From the NCBI RefSeq assembly GCF_001187435.1, contig NZ_LFXA01000009.1, positions 1-64,000 on the forward strand: a stretch of 64,000 nt of DNA. Direction: 5' to 3'. The position numbers and the translations under genes were made by a program. Source of the stretch: Streptomyces caatingaensis (lineage in GTDB: Bacteria; Actinomycetota; Actinomycetes; Streptomycetales; Streptomycetaceae). The notes beneath the pieces were generated by a model. The model was not told the DNA's origin. It saw only the letters and a program-made list of their open reading frames with translations, and did not search any database. Positions 57,976 through 64,000 of this stretch are shown one piece after another; the stretch's first letter is position 1, and every line of letters starts with the position of its first letter.

Positions 57976-59793
57976 TTACTTCACGATGGTGATGCGGTCG
58001 GCCTTCGGCGGGGCCAGGGGGGCGTCCTTCTTGGCGTGCGCGCCGAGGTAGGCGAGGAAGACGTCCAGGTCGGAGGCGCCGTTGGCCTTGTTCTTGGCCT
58101 CGGTGAAGGCGGGGAAGCCGTCACCGCCGCCCATCAGGAAGACGTTGGCGGCGACGCGGTAGGTCTTCGCCGGGTCGATCGGCCGGCCGTCGAGCCTGAC
58201 CGAGGAGGTGACGACGCGGTCGGCGCCGGACTTCGTCAGGTCCAGGGTGTAGGTCAGGCCCTTGCTGATCTGGAGGATCTTGGGCTGGGAGCCGTTGACC
58301 GGGCCGCTGACCTGCTGCTTGAGGACGGAGATGACCTGGGCGCCGGTCAGGTCGGCGGTCTGCATCAGGTTGGTGAACGGCTGGACGGTGAAGGCCTCGC
58401 CGTAGGTGACGACGCCGTCGCCCTCGTCGCCGGACGCCTTGTACGCGAGGTCGGAGCGGACGCCGCCGGCGTTCATGAAGGCGATCTGGGCGCCGCCCTT
58501 GTCGGCGGGGGCGAGCGCCTCCAGCTGGGCGTCGGCGAGGACGTCGCCGAGCGGCTTCTCGTAGGCGTCGGAGCCGCGGCCGTTGATGTCGGCGGTGATG
58601 TAGCCGACGGGACGGTTGGCGACCGGGGCGGCGAGCTTCTTCCAGCGGTCGATGAGGGCGGTCATGTCCGCGGCCTTGGGCCGGTCGTGGTCCACGACGT
58701 GGTTGGCGGCGCGGGCGTGCTGGACCGGCGTGCGGACGAAGTCCTTCGTGCGGCGGTCGTACGTGAGCGTGGTGTCGGTGTAGAGGCGGCCGAAGGAGGC
58801 GGCGGAGGTCACCGTGCGGGGGTTGCCGGCCGGGTCCGGGATGGTGCAGTTGTACGCCTGGTGGGTGTGGCCCGTGATGAGGGCGTCCACCTTGGGCGAG
58901 ACCTTCTTGGCGATGTCCACGATCGGGCCGGAGATGCCGGCGCCGGCGCCCGGGGTGTCGCAGTCGTAGTTGTAGGAGCCGGAGGCGGGCATGCCGCCCT
59001 CGTGGACGAGGGTGACGATGGCCTTGACGCCCTTGCGGTCCAGCTCGTCCGCGTACTTGTTGATCGTCTCGACCTCGCCGGCGAACTTCAGGCCCTTGAC
59101 GCCCTCGGCGGTGACGACGCCGGGGGTGTCCTTGAGCGTCAGGCCGATGATGCCGACCTTGACGCCCTTGTGGCGCCAGATCGTGTAGGGCTTGAGGAGC
59201 TGCTTGCCGGTCTTCTCCTCGGTGACGTTCGCGGCGAGGTAGGGGAAGTCGGCGCCGCGGAACTTCTTGGCCTTGCCGAAGATGCCCTTCTCGAAGCAGC
59301 CGTCCTTCGGGTGGCAGCCGCCGTGCTGCATGCGCCGCAGCTCGTCCTTGCCCTCGTCGAACTCGTGGTTGCCGACCGAAGTGGCGTCCAGCTTCAGCTT
59401 GTTGAGGGCCTCGATGGTCGGCTCGTCGTGGAAGAGGCCGGACACCAGCGGGCTGGCGCCGATCATGTCGCCGGCCGCCGCGGTGATCGAGTACTCGTGT
59501 CCCCTGCGGGCCGAGCGCAGCGCGCTGGCCAGGTACTCCATGCCGCCGGCGGCTATGACCTTCTTCGAGCCGTCCGGCTGGTCCTCGGTGACGGTGCCGG
59601 AGGAGCCCTGCGGGGCCTCCAGGTTGCCGTGCAGGTCGTTGAAGGACAGCAGCTGGACGTCGACCGTCCGGTGGCCGTGGTGGAAGATCGCCGCCCCGGC
59701 GGGGGCGGCGGTGAGGACACCGGCGGTGGCGGCGAGGACGGCCGTCGTGGCCAGTCGTTTCGCGAGGCGCTTCCGTGGCGGCGTCGCGTGCAT
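57976..59793 (-). CDS. Secreted 5'-nucleotidase/metallophosphatase
   Basis: 605 aa, ATG start. Signal peptide (ATTAVLAATAGVLTAAPAGA). Calcineurin-like phosphoesterase domain with metal sites in LLSFNDLHGN, AAGDMIGASP, TSVGNHEFDEG, TLVHEGG and ITGHTHQAYNC. C-terminal 5'-nucleotidase domain with FMNAGGVRSDL, TYGEAFTVQPFTNLM and VFLMGGGDGFPAFTEAK. It hydrolyses external nucleotides to nucleosides and phosphate, which Pit and Pst then import. The S. coelicolor homologue (SCO4152) lies in the same region (recalled). No clear PHO box seen upstream. Confidence 0.95.
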   Translation of the reverse strand: MHATPPRKRLAKRLATTAVLAATAGVLTAAPAGAAIFHHGHRTVDVQLLSFNDLHGNLEAPQGSSGTVTEDQPDGSKKVIAAGGMEYLASALRSARRGHEYSITAAAGDMIGASPLVSGLFHDEPTIEALNKLKLDATSVGNHEFDEGKDELRRMQHGGCHPKDGCFEKGIFGKAKKFRGADFPYLAANVTEEKTGKQLLKPYTIWRHKGVKVGIIGLTLKDTPGVVTAEGVKGLKFAGEVETINKYADELDRKGVKAIVTLVHEGGMPASGSYNYDCDTPGAGAGISGPIVDIAKKVSPKVDALITGHTHQAYNCTIPDPAGNPRTVTSAASFGRLYTDTTLTYDRRTKDFVRTPVQHARAANHVVDHDRPKAADMTALIDRWKKLAAPVANRPVGYITADINGRGSDAYEKPLGDVLADAQLEALAPADKGGAQIAFMNAGGVRSDLAYKASGDEGDGVVTYGEAFTVQPFTNLMQTADLTGAQVISVLKQQVSGPVNGSQPKILQISKGLTYTLDLTKSGADRVVTSSVRLDGRPIDPAKTYRVAANVFLMGGGDGFPAFTEAKNKANGASDLDVFLAYLGAHAKKDAPLAPPKADRITIVK

Positions 59794-60042
59794 GAGTACC
59801 CCTTAGTACGTCTACGGAGGTGTCGGGTGGAGGTGACGGCGGAAGCCTATGGTCAACGCGCGTAGCGCCGCAGCGGGCCCCGGGGGGCGAAATGGTGGCC
59901 CTTGGGTGATCTTGCCCCGTGAGTGTTGTCCCGGGCTTGTCCAGAGCGGGCGGGAAAAATGGCCGAAAATCGTCGGTTGTCGACCGGAAGCCGAGGGGTT
60001 CGTCCGGGGGCGGCCACTCCTCCGGGCCGGCGGGGCGCGGCA

Positions 60043-60048
60043 TAGGCT
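60043..60048 (+). promoter_or_regulatory. -10 box, probable leaderless promoter of mshD
   Basis: TAGGCT ends 6 nt before the ATG at 60055; there is no Shine-Dalgarno in between. Confidence 0.55.
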
Positions 60049-60054
60049 CGGCTC

Positions 60055-60972
60055 ATGACTGACGAGCTGAAGGACGCGGGCGGACGGCGGATCGAGGTAC
60101 TCGACGAGCTGGCGCCCGAGCTGGTGCGGGAGGTGCTGGACCTGATCGCCGCCGCGGCGGCCGAGGACGGCCAGCAGGCCGTCTCGGAGCAGGGCCGGCT
60201 GCAACTGCGGGGCCGCAGGCCGGGCGTGCGGCACGTACTGCTGCGCGAGGACGGCGGGCTCGTGGGGTACGGGCAGCTGGAGGACACCGACCCGGTGGAG
60301 GCGCCGGCCGGCGAGCTGGTGGTGCACCCCGCGCACCGGGGGCGCGGCCACGGCCGCGCGCTGGGCGGCGCGCTGCTCCAGGAGTCCGGCAAGCGGCTGC
60401 GGGTCTGGGCGCACGGCGGCCACCCGGCCGCGCGCCACCTGGCGCAGGTGCTGGGGATGAGCCTGTTCCGCGAACTGCGGCAGATGCGCAGGCCGTTGGC
60501 CGGCCTGGAGTCGGGGGAGCCGCGCTTTCCCGAGGGGGTGACCGTGCGGACCTTCCGGCCCGGCGAGGACGACGCGGCCTGGCTGGCCGTGAACGCCGAG
60601 GCGTTCGCCCACCACCCCGAGCAGGGTTCGCTGACCCAGCGGGACCTCGACGACCGCAAGGGCGAGGACTGGTTCGACCCGGAGGGCTTCTTCCTCGCCG
60701 AGCGCGCGGGGGAGATCGTCGGCTTCCACTGGACGAAGGTGCACGCCGCGGAGGGGCTCGGGGAGGTGTACGTCCTCGGTGTCCGCCCGGGCGCCCAGGG
60801 CGGCGGCCTCGGCCGGGCGCTGACCACCGTCGGTCTGCGCCACCTCGCCGCGCGCGGCCTGCCCACCGCGATGCTCTACGTGGACGCGGACAACGCCCCG
60901 GCGGTCGCGGTCTACGAGCGGCTGGGCTTCACCGTCCACGAGACGGACCTGATGTACCGGACGGAGAGCTGA
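60055..60972 (+). CDS. mshD: Mycothiol synthase MshD
   Basis: 305 aa, ATG start. Two tandem GNAT domains, as in MshD: the N-terminal part (GELVVHPAHRGRGHGRALGGALL) and the C-terminal active part (VHAAEGLGEVYVLGVRPGAQGGGLGRAL, AMLYVDADNAPAVAVYERLGFTVHETDLMY). It uses acetyl-CoA to acetylate the cysteine of Cys-GlcN-Ins, the last step in making mycothiol, the main actinobacterial thiol. SCO4151 is the S. coelicolor counterpart (recalled). Cytoplasmic. It probably has a leaderless mRNA. Confidence 0.95.
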   Translation: MTDELKDAGGRRIEVLDELAPELVREVLDLIAAAAAEDGQQAVSEQGRLQLRGRRPGVRHVLLREDGGLVGYGQLEDTDPVEAPAGELVVHPAHRGRGHGRALGGALLQESGKRLRVWAHGGHPAARHLAQVLGMSLFRELRQMRRPLAGLESGEPRFPEGVTVRTFRPGEDDAAWLAVNAEAFAHHPEQGSLTQRDLDDRKGEDWFDPEGFFLAERAGEIVGFHWTKVHAAEGLGEVYVLGVRPGAQGGGLGRALTTVGLRHLAARGLPTAMLYVDADNAPAVAVYERLGFTVHETDLMYRTES

Positions 60973-60988
60973 GCCCCGCACGGCCGAG

Positions 60989-61048
60989 TTGACAGCAGGA
61001 CGGCGCCTCCATCACCCTTTCACTAATCAAGTAGTGAAAGGGTGATGG
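60989..61048 (+). promoter_or_regulatory. GntR-operon promoter with a 17-bp perfect palindrome
   Basis: TTGACA (-35) at 60989-60994, then an inverted repeat: CCATCACCCTTTCACTA (61009-61025), 6-nt loop, exact complement (61032-61048). The right arm contains the AAAGGG ribosome-binding site and the ATG. Bound repressor or mRNA hairpin would each block expression. Confidence 0.8.
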
Positions 61049-61488
61049 CGTTGGTCGAGTTCCGCATCGACCGGCGCAGCGGAGTCGCCACGTACCTGCA
61101 GATCGTCCAGCAGGTCAAACAGGCCCTCCGGCTGGGCCTGCTCGAACCCGGCGACAAGCTGCCGACGGCCAAGGAGGTCGTCGCCGCCACGGCCATCAAC
61201 CCCAACACCGTCCTCAAGGCCTACCGCGAGCTCGACCGCGAGGGCCTGGTCGAGGCGCGCCCCGGACTGGGCACCTTCGTCCGCCGCTCCCTGGCCCGCC
61301 CCGGCGCCTCGGCCGACTCGCCGCTCCGCGCCGAGCTGGCCGGCTGGGCGGAGCGCGCCCGCGCCGCCGGGCTGGACCGGGAGGACGCGGCCGCGCTGGT
61401 CACCTCCGTCCTGGACGAGGTCTTCGACGAGGTCCGCGGGCGTCTCGAAGGGCGGGCCGGAGCACAGCCGTTGGAGGGGACCGGATGA
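61045..61488 (+). CDS. GntR-family (YtrA-like) repressor
   Basis: 147 aa from the ATG at 61045. GTG 61042 or TTG 61051 are alternatives; TTG gives the best spacing (8 nt) from AAAGGG. HTH: FRIDRRSGVATYLQIVQQVKQALRLGLLEPGDKLPTAKEVVAATAINPNTVLKAYRELDREGLVEARPGLGTF, the compact YtrA subfamily. It has a short C-terminal helical dimerisation region and no ligand domain. It is overlapped (ATGA) by the ABC ATPase gene, as with ytrA in Bacillus. It probably binds the palindrome that spans its own start codon. Confidence 0.92.
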   Translation: MALVEFRIDRRSGVATYLQIVQQVKQALRLGLLEPGDKLPTAKEVVAATAINPNTVLKAYRELDREGLVEARPGLGTFVRRSLARPGASADSPLRAELAGWAERARAAGLDREDAAALVTSVLDEVFDEVRGRLEGRAGAQPLEGTG

Positions 61489-62420
61489 CCGACCTGACGT
61501 TCCTGCCCGGCCGGACCGCCCTGGAGGCGGTCGGCCTGGGGGCGAGACACCGGCGCGGATGGGCGCTGCGCGACTGCTCGTTCCGGGTGCCGGCGGGCCG
61601 GGTGTGCGCGCTCGTCGGCCCCAACGGGGCGGGGAAGTCCACCCTGTTGTCGGTCGCGGCCGGGCTGCGCCGGGCGGACGAGGGCGCGCTGGCCGTCCTG
61701 GACGGCGCCCCCGGCGGCCCCGGAGTGCGGCCGCGCGTCTCCTACCTGGCCCAGGAGAAGCCGCTCTACCCGTACTTCACGGTCGAGGACACCCTGCGCA
61801 TGGGCCGCGAGCTCAATCCGGGCCGCTGGGACGCGGCGGCGGCCGAGCGGCTCGTCAAGGAGGGCAACCTGCCGCCGCACGCCCGCGTGGGGCAGCTCTC
61901 CGGCGGCCAGCGCACCCGCCTCGCGCTCGCCCTCGCCTTCGGCAAGCGGCCCGAACTGCTGCTGCTGGACGAGCCGATGAGCGACCTCGACCCCCTCGTG
62001 CGGCACGAGATGACGGCCGCCCTCATGACCGAGGCCGCCGAGAACGCGACCACCATCGTGCTCGCCTCCCACGTCCTCGCCGAACTGGAGGGCGTCTGCG
62101 ACTACCTGCTGCTGGTCGGCGACGGCCGGGTGCGGCTCGCGGGCGAGGTCGAGGACCTGCTCTCCGCGCACCGCGTGGTCGTCGGCCGGCACGAGGGCGG
62201 CGCCCCGCCCCGCTCCTTCGCCGCGCACACGGTGATCTCCTCGCGGACCACCGGACGCCAGCTCACCGCCATGATCCGGCCCGAGGGCCCGATCGCCGGG
62301 CAGTGGGAGACCGAGGAGCCCTCCCTGGAGGACCTGCTCCTGGCCCACCTGCGCAACCCCGGTGCCCCGTCCCTGCTCACCCCCAGCGCCGAACCGCGCT
62401 CCCGGAAGGCGGCCGCATGA
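61485..62420 (+). CDS. ABC transporter ATPase (GntR operon)
   Basis: 311 aa, ATG start. Walker A GPNGAGKST, signature LSGGQRTRL, Walker B LLLLDEPMSDLD and switch His VLASHVLAELEG. The BcrA/YtrB-type ATPase has an extra C-terminal 80 residues. Overlaps the GntR gene and the permease gene (ATGA both sides), so the three form one coupled operon. In related operons the transporter acts in cell-envelope stress or antibiotic resistance; here the substrate is unknown. Confidence 0.93.
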   Translation: MTDLTFLPGRTALEAVGLGARHRRGWALRDCSFRVPAGRVCALVGPNGAGKSTLLSVAAGLRRADEGALAVLDGAPGGPGVRPRVSYLAQEKPLYPYFTVEDTLRMGRELNPGRWDAAAAERLVKEGNLPPHARVGQLSGGQRTRLALALAFGKRPELLLLDEPMSDLDPLVRHEMTAALMTEAAENATTIVLASHVLAELEGVCDYLLLVGDGRVRLAGEVEDLLSAHRVVVGRHEGGAPPRSFAAHTVISSRTTGRQLTAMIRPEGPIAGQWETEEPSLEDLLLAHLRNPGAPSLLTPSAEPRSRKAAA

Positions 62421-63361
62421 GCTCCCTGACCCTCGCCCCCCGCGGGCTGACCTGGCTGGTGCTGCGCCAGCGCCGCGGAGCCGTGTGGACCGGCCTCGCG
62501 GGGCTCTTCGTGGTCGTCGTACAGCTGGTGATCCTGCGGTTCGCGCTGCTGGACGCCGTCGAGCGGCACGACCTCACCGGCCCCGACCCGTCCGCCGGGG
62601 CGCTGGCCGACTTCCGCGCCTCCTACGGCGACGTCCTGCACTACAACGGCCTGCTCGTGCAGTACCTGCCGCTGGTCGTCGCGATGATCGTGGCCGGGCC
62701 GATGGTCGCCCGCGAGCTGGAGAGCGGGACGTACAAGCTCGCCTGGACCCAGTCCGTGACCCCGGCGCGCTGGCTGCTGGCCAAGCTCGCCGTGCCCGCC
62801 GTCGCGGTGCTCGCCGGGGGCTCCCTGCTCTCCGCGGTCTACACCTGGACCTGGTCGGCGGTGCCCCACGAGCTGCTGCCCGGCCAGCTCTGGTACCACT
62901 CGTTCGACATGCTCGGCCCCGCCCCCGTGGCGGGCGCCCTGGCGGGCATCGGGCTCGGCGCCGTCGCCGGCCTGCTCGTCCGGCGCACCACCGGCGCCAT
63001 GGCCGCCGTCCTCGTCGGCTACGGCCTCCTCGGCTTCGCCCTCGGACGGCTGCGGCCCCGCCTGATCCCGCCGTGGACGGAGACCACGCCCGAGATGCCG
63101 GGGCTCGCCGGGGACGACGCGTGGCGCTTCGAGCGCGGCATCATCACCCGGGCGGGGGAACGCCTGGCCGAGCCCGACTGCGGCATCGGCGTGGCGCCCG
63201 CCCGCTGCCTCGCCGAGCACGACGCGGACCGCTGGTACCTCGACTACCACCCCGCCTCCCACCTGTGGCCGCTGGAGTGGGCCGAGGCCGGGATCCTGCT
63301 CGCCGTCGCCGCCCTCGCGGGCGCGGCCGCCCTCCGGCTCGTGCGGCGCCCGCTGCCCTGA
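62417..63361 (+). CDS. ABC transporter permease (GntR operon)
   Basis: 314 aa, ATG start overlapping the ATPase stop. ABC-2 type permease with six hydrophobic helices (WTGLAGLFVVVVQLVILRFA, LLVQYLPLVVAMIVAGPMV, AVLAGGSLLSAVYTWTWSA, AGALAGIGLGAVAGLLV, AVLVGYGLLGFALG, AGILLAVAALAGAAALRL). The large outer loop between helices 5 and 6 has two Cys (EPDCGIGVAPARC) about nine residues apart. ARELESGTYKLAWTQSVTPARW is the conserved cytoplasmic coupling loop. Substrate is unknown. Confidence 0.9.
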   Translation: MSSLTLAPRGLTWLVLRQRRGAVWTGLAGLFVVVVQLVILRFALLDAVERHDLTGPDPSAGALADFRASYGDVLHYNGLLVQYLPLVVAMIVAGPMVARELESGTYKLAWTQSVTPARWLLAKLAVPAVAVLAGGSLLSAVYTWTWSAVPHELLPGQLWYHSFDMLGPAPVAGALAGIGLGAVAGLLVRRTTGAMAAVLVGYGLLGFALGRLRPRLIPPWTETTPEMPGLAGDDAWRFERGIITRAGERLAEPDCGIGVAPARCLAEHDADRWYLDYHPASHLWPLEWAEAGILLAVAALAGAAALRLVRRPLP

Positions 63362-63374
63362 CCGCCGCGCCGCC

Positions 63375-63410
63375 CGGCCTCCCCGTGCCTGTGTCGCCGC
63401 GGGGAGGCCG
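63375..63410 (+). terminator. 11-bp stem terminator after the GntR-ABC operon
   Basis: CGGCCTCCCCG (63375-63385) pairs with CGGGGAGGCCG (63400-63410) across a 14-nt loop, 13 bp past the permease stop. Confidence 0.7.
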
Positions 63411-63570
63411 CCGGGTTTCCCGTACGCCATGTGGGCGTTACCCGTGATTCAACCGCGGTTGCGAGCCTGGCGGAATGCAGCCCTTCGCCCCCCACGGACG
63501 ACAGCGCAGGCGCCGAGCCGCCCCCGTCTCCGTCGTGCCCGCCGCACGCGAGGAGCGGCACCATGAAGGT

Positions 63571-64000
63571 ATGGCAGACCCCTCGGCGTCCGAGCGTCCC
63601 GCAGAACCCGAGCGTCCCGCAGAACCCGAGCGTCCCGAGCACACCGAGCACCCCGGGAACCACGGGAGCCCCGGGCTTCCCGGCGCGGGGGAGCGGCCGC
63701 CCGGCGACGAGCACACCAGGCCCCGCCCCGCCGGCTTCCTCGCCGCCCGCCGGCCGGGCCCGGTCGTCTCCCCGCTCGTGCCCGAGCTGGAGCCCGACCT
63801 GGACGGCGAGCTGGACGCCTACGAGGCGTACGCCTCCGACGCCCGCCCGTACACGGACGCCGGCGGCATCGACTACGTGGACGGCTACGACGACCGCGCG
63901 GGCGAGGCCGCCCGCGACGCCGAGCCGCTGCCCGAGGGCCGCTTCCTGGACCGCGAGCGCAGCTGGCTCGCGTTCAACGAGAGGGTGCTGGAGCTGGCCG
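63571..64000 (+). CDS. ppk: Polyphosphate kinase Ppk1 (partial)
   Basis: 143 N-terminal codons to the right edge. The ATG at 63571 is in the frame that reaches the Ppk start [19 protein letters not shown], the conserved N-terminal domain entry. A preceding ATG (63563) is in another frame. The first 115 residues or so are an extension, low-complexity (Pro/Glu/Arg/Asp rich) and including two and a half ERPAEP repeats from the 18-bp tandem repeats at 63592. Ppk polymerises the ATP gamma-phosphate into polyphosphate, or makes ATP from it, and in Streptomyces is PhoP-controlled. A PHO box is not clear in the 210-bp upstream gap. Confidence 0.93.
   Translation, partial: MADPSASERPAEPERPAEPERPEHTEHPGNHGSPGLPGAGERPPGDEHTRPRPAGFLAARRPGPVVSPLVPELEPDLDGELDAYEAYASDARPYTDAGGIDYVDGYDDRAGEAARDAEPLPEGRFLDRERSWLAFNERVLELA
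63592..63633 (+). repeat. 18-bp tandem repeat inside ppk start
   Basis: GAGCGTCCCGCAGAACCC occurs at 63592-63609 and 63610-63627, then a partial copy begins at 63628. Encodes (ERPAEP)n in the ppk N-terminal extension; in-frame 18-bp units allow length variation without frameshift. Confidence 0.8.

Noticed and set aside
59794..59880. PHO box before the 5'-nucleotidase
   Set aside because: TCACC and ACACC units are present but 13 bp apart, not 11.
63432..63470. PHO box before ppk
   Set aside because: GTTACCC, ATTCAACC and GTTGCGAG are spaced 10 and 11 bp but match the PhoP unit poorly; not enough to annotate.
63563..63570. ATG at 63563 as ppk start
   Set aside because: It is in a different frame from the conserved Ppk N-terminus and gives a Pro/Ser shadow.
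1..64000. tRNA genes, CRISPR arrays, insertion sequences, attachment sites
   Set aside because: I looked for T-loop motifs, regular spaced repeats, transposase motifs and att-like repeats on both strands and found none convincing by eye.

Overview
The window is high-GC actinobacterial chromosome, most likely Streptomyces or a close relative. The evidence is strong third-codon-position GC bias, frequent GTG starts, many short or absent 5' leaders, and an almost unbroken set of Streptomyces core genes (glnR, nur, csoR, pstSCAB, pit, mshD, rsiG, ppk). Locus-tag comparisons with S. coelicolor are from memory. No tRNA, rRNA, CRISPR array, transposase, integrase or biosynthetic cluster was recognised.

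Layout. (1) 1-6942, minus strand: a chromosomal type IV secretion/conjugation-like operon (VirD4/TraG-like, cut by the left edge; VirB4-like ATPase; PrgI/SCO6880-like; VirB6-like; VirB8-like; small two-helix VirB2-like protein). Its probable cell-wall hydrolase lies at 15079-16083. (2) 7348-14953, between them: two Ser/Thr kinases, orphan DUF397, a GlxA-type regulator with a cysteine hydrolase, a secreted protein, and a WhiJ-like set (XRE, DUF397, HATPase). (3) 16278-20220: PAP2 phosphatase, Tat-exported flavoprotein oxidase, lipoprotein and two small proteins. (4) 20268-27062: csoR with its operator, a Pit phosphate transporter pair, and pstSCAB behind a PHO box. (5) 27373-32449: NlpC/P60 hydrolase, receiver-PP2C phosphatase, XRE-HbhA-DUF2516 set, and a TipA-like MerR regulator. 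(6) 32539-38735: ArsR regulator, hydrolase, Eis-like acetyltransferase, rsiG, dtd, ygfZ and nur. (7) 38775-42607: an ABC importer behind a cobalamin riboswitch, a nitrobindin-like protein and a 33-aa membrane peptide. (8) 42717-47385: DsrE-like protein, DUF3099, a sulfurtransferase operon with an upstream Cys-containing leader peptide, DUF2993, a Q-rich membrane protein and a MoaD/ThiS protein. (9) 47512-54521: heterodimeric ABC exporter, a frameshifted hydrolase, glnR and a LacI-family regulator. (10) 54635-64000: HtrA-like protease with a two-component system, secreted 5'-nucleotidase, mshD, a GntR-ABC operon, and the start of ppk.

How the genes relate. Phosphate is the main theme: PhoP-controlled high-affinity Pst, low-affinity Pit, a secreted 5'-nucleotidase that releases phosphate, and polyphosphate kinase. 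Metal and nitrogen control sit alongside (CsoR for copper, Nur for nickel, the cobalamin riboswitch, GlnR for nitrogen). Thiol and sulfur genes (mshD, sulfurtransferase with leader peptide, DsrE, MoaD) form a second theme. Many genes (nur, ygfZ, the eis-like gene, mshD, the lacI-type gene, the DsrE gene, the leader peptide, the second kinase) have a TANNNT -10 box only 6-8 nt before the start codon, so their transcripts are probably leaderless.
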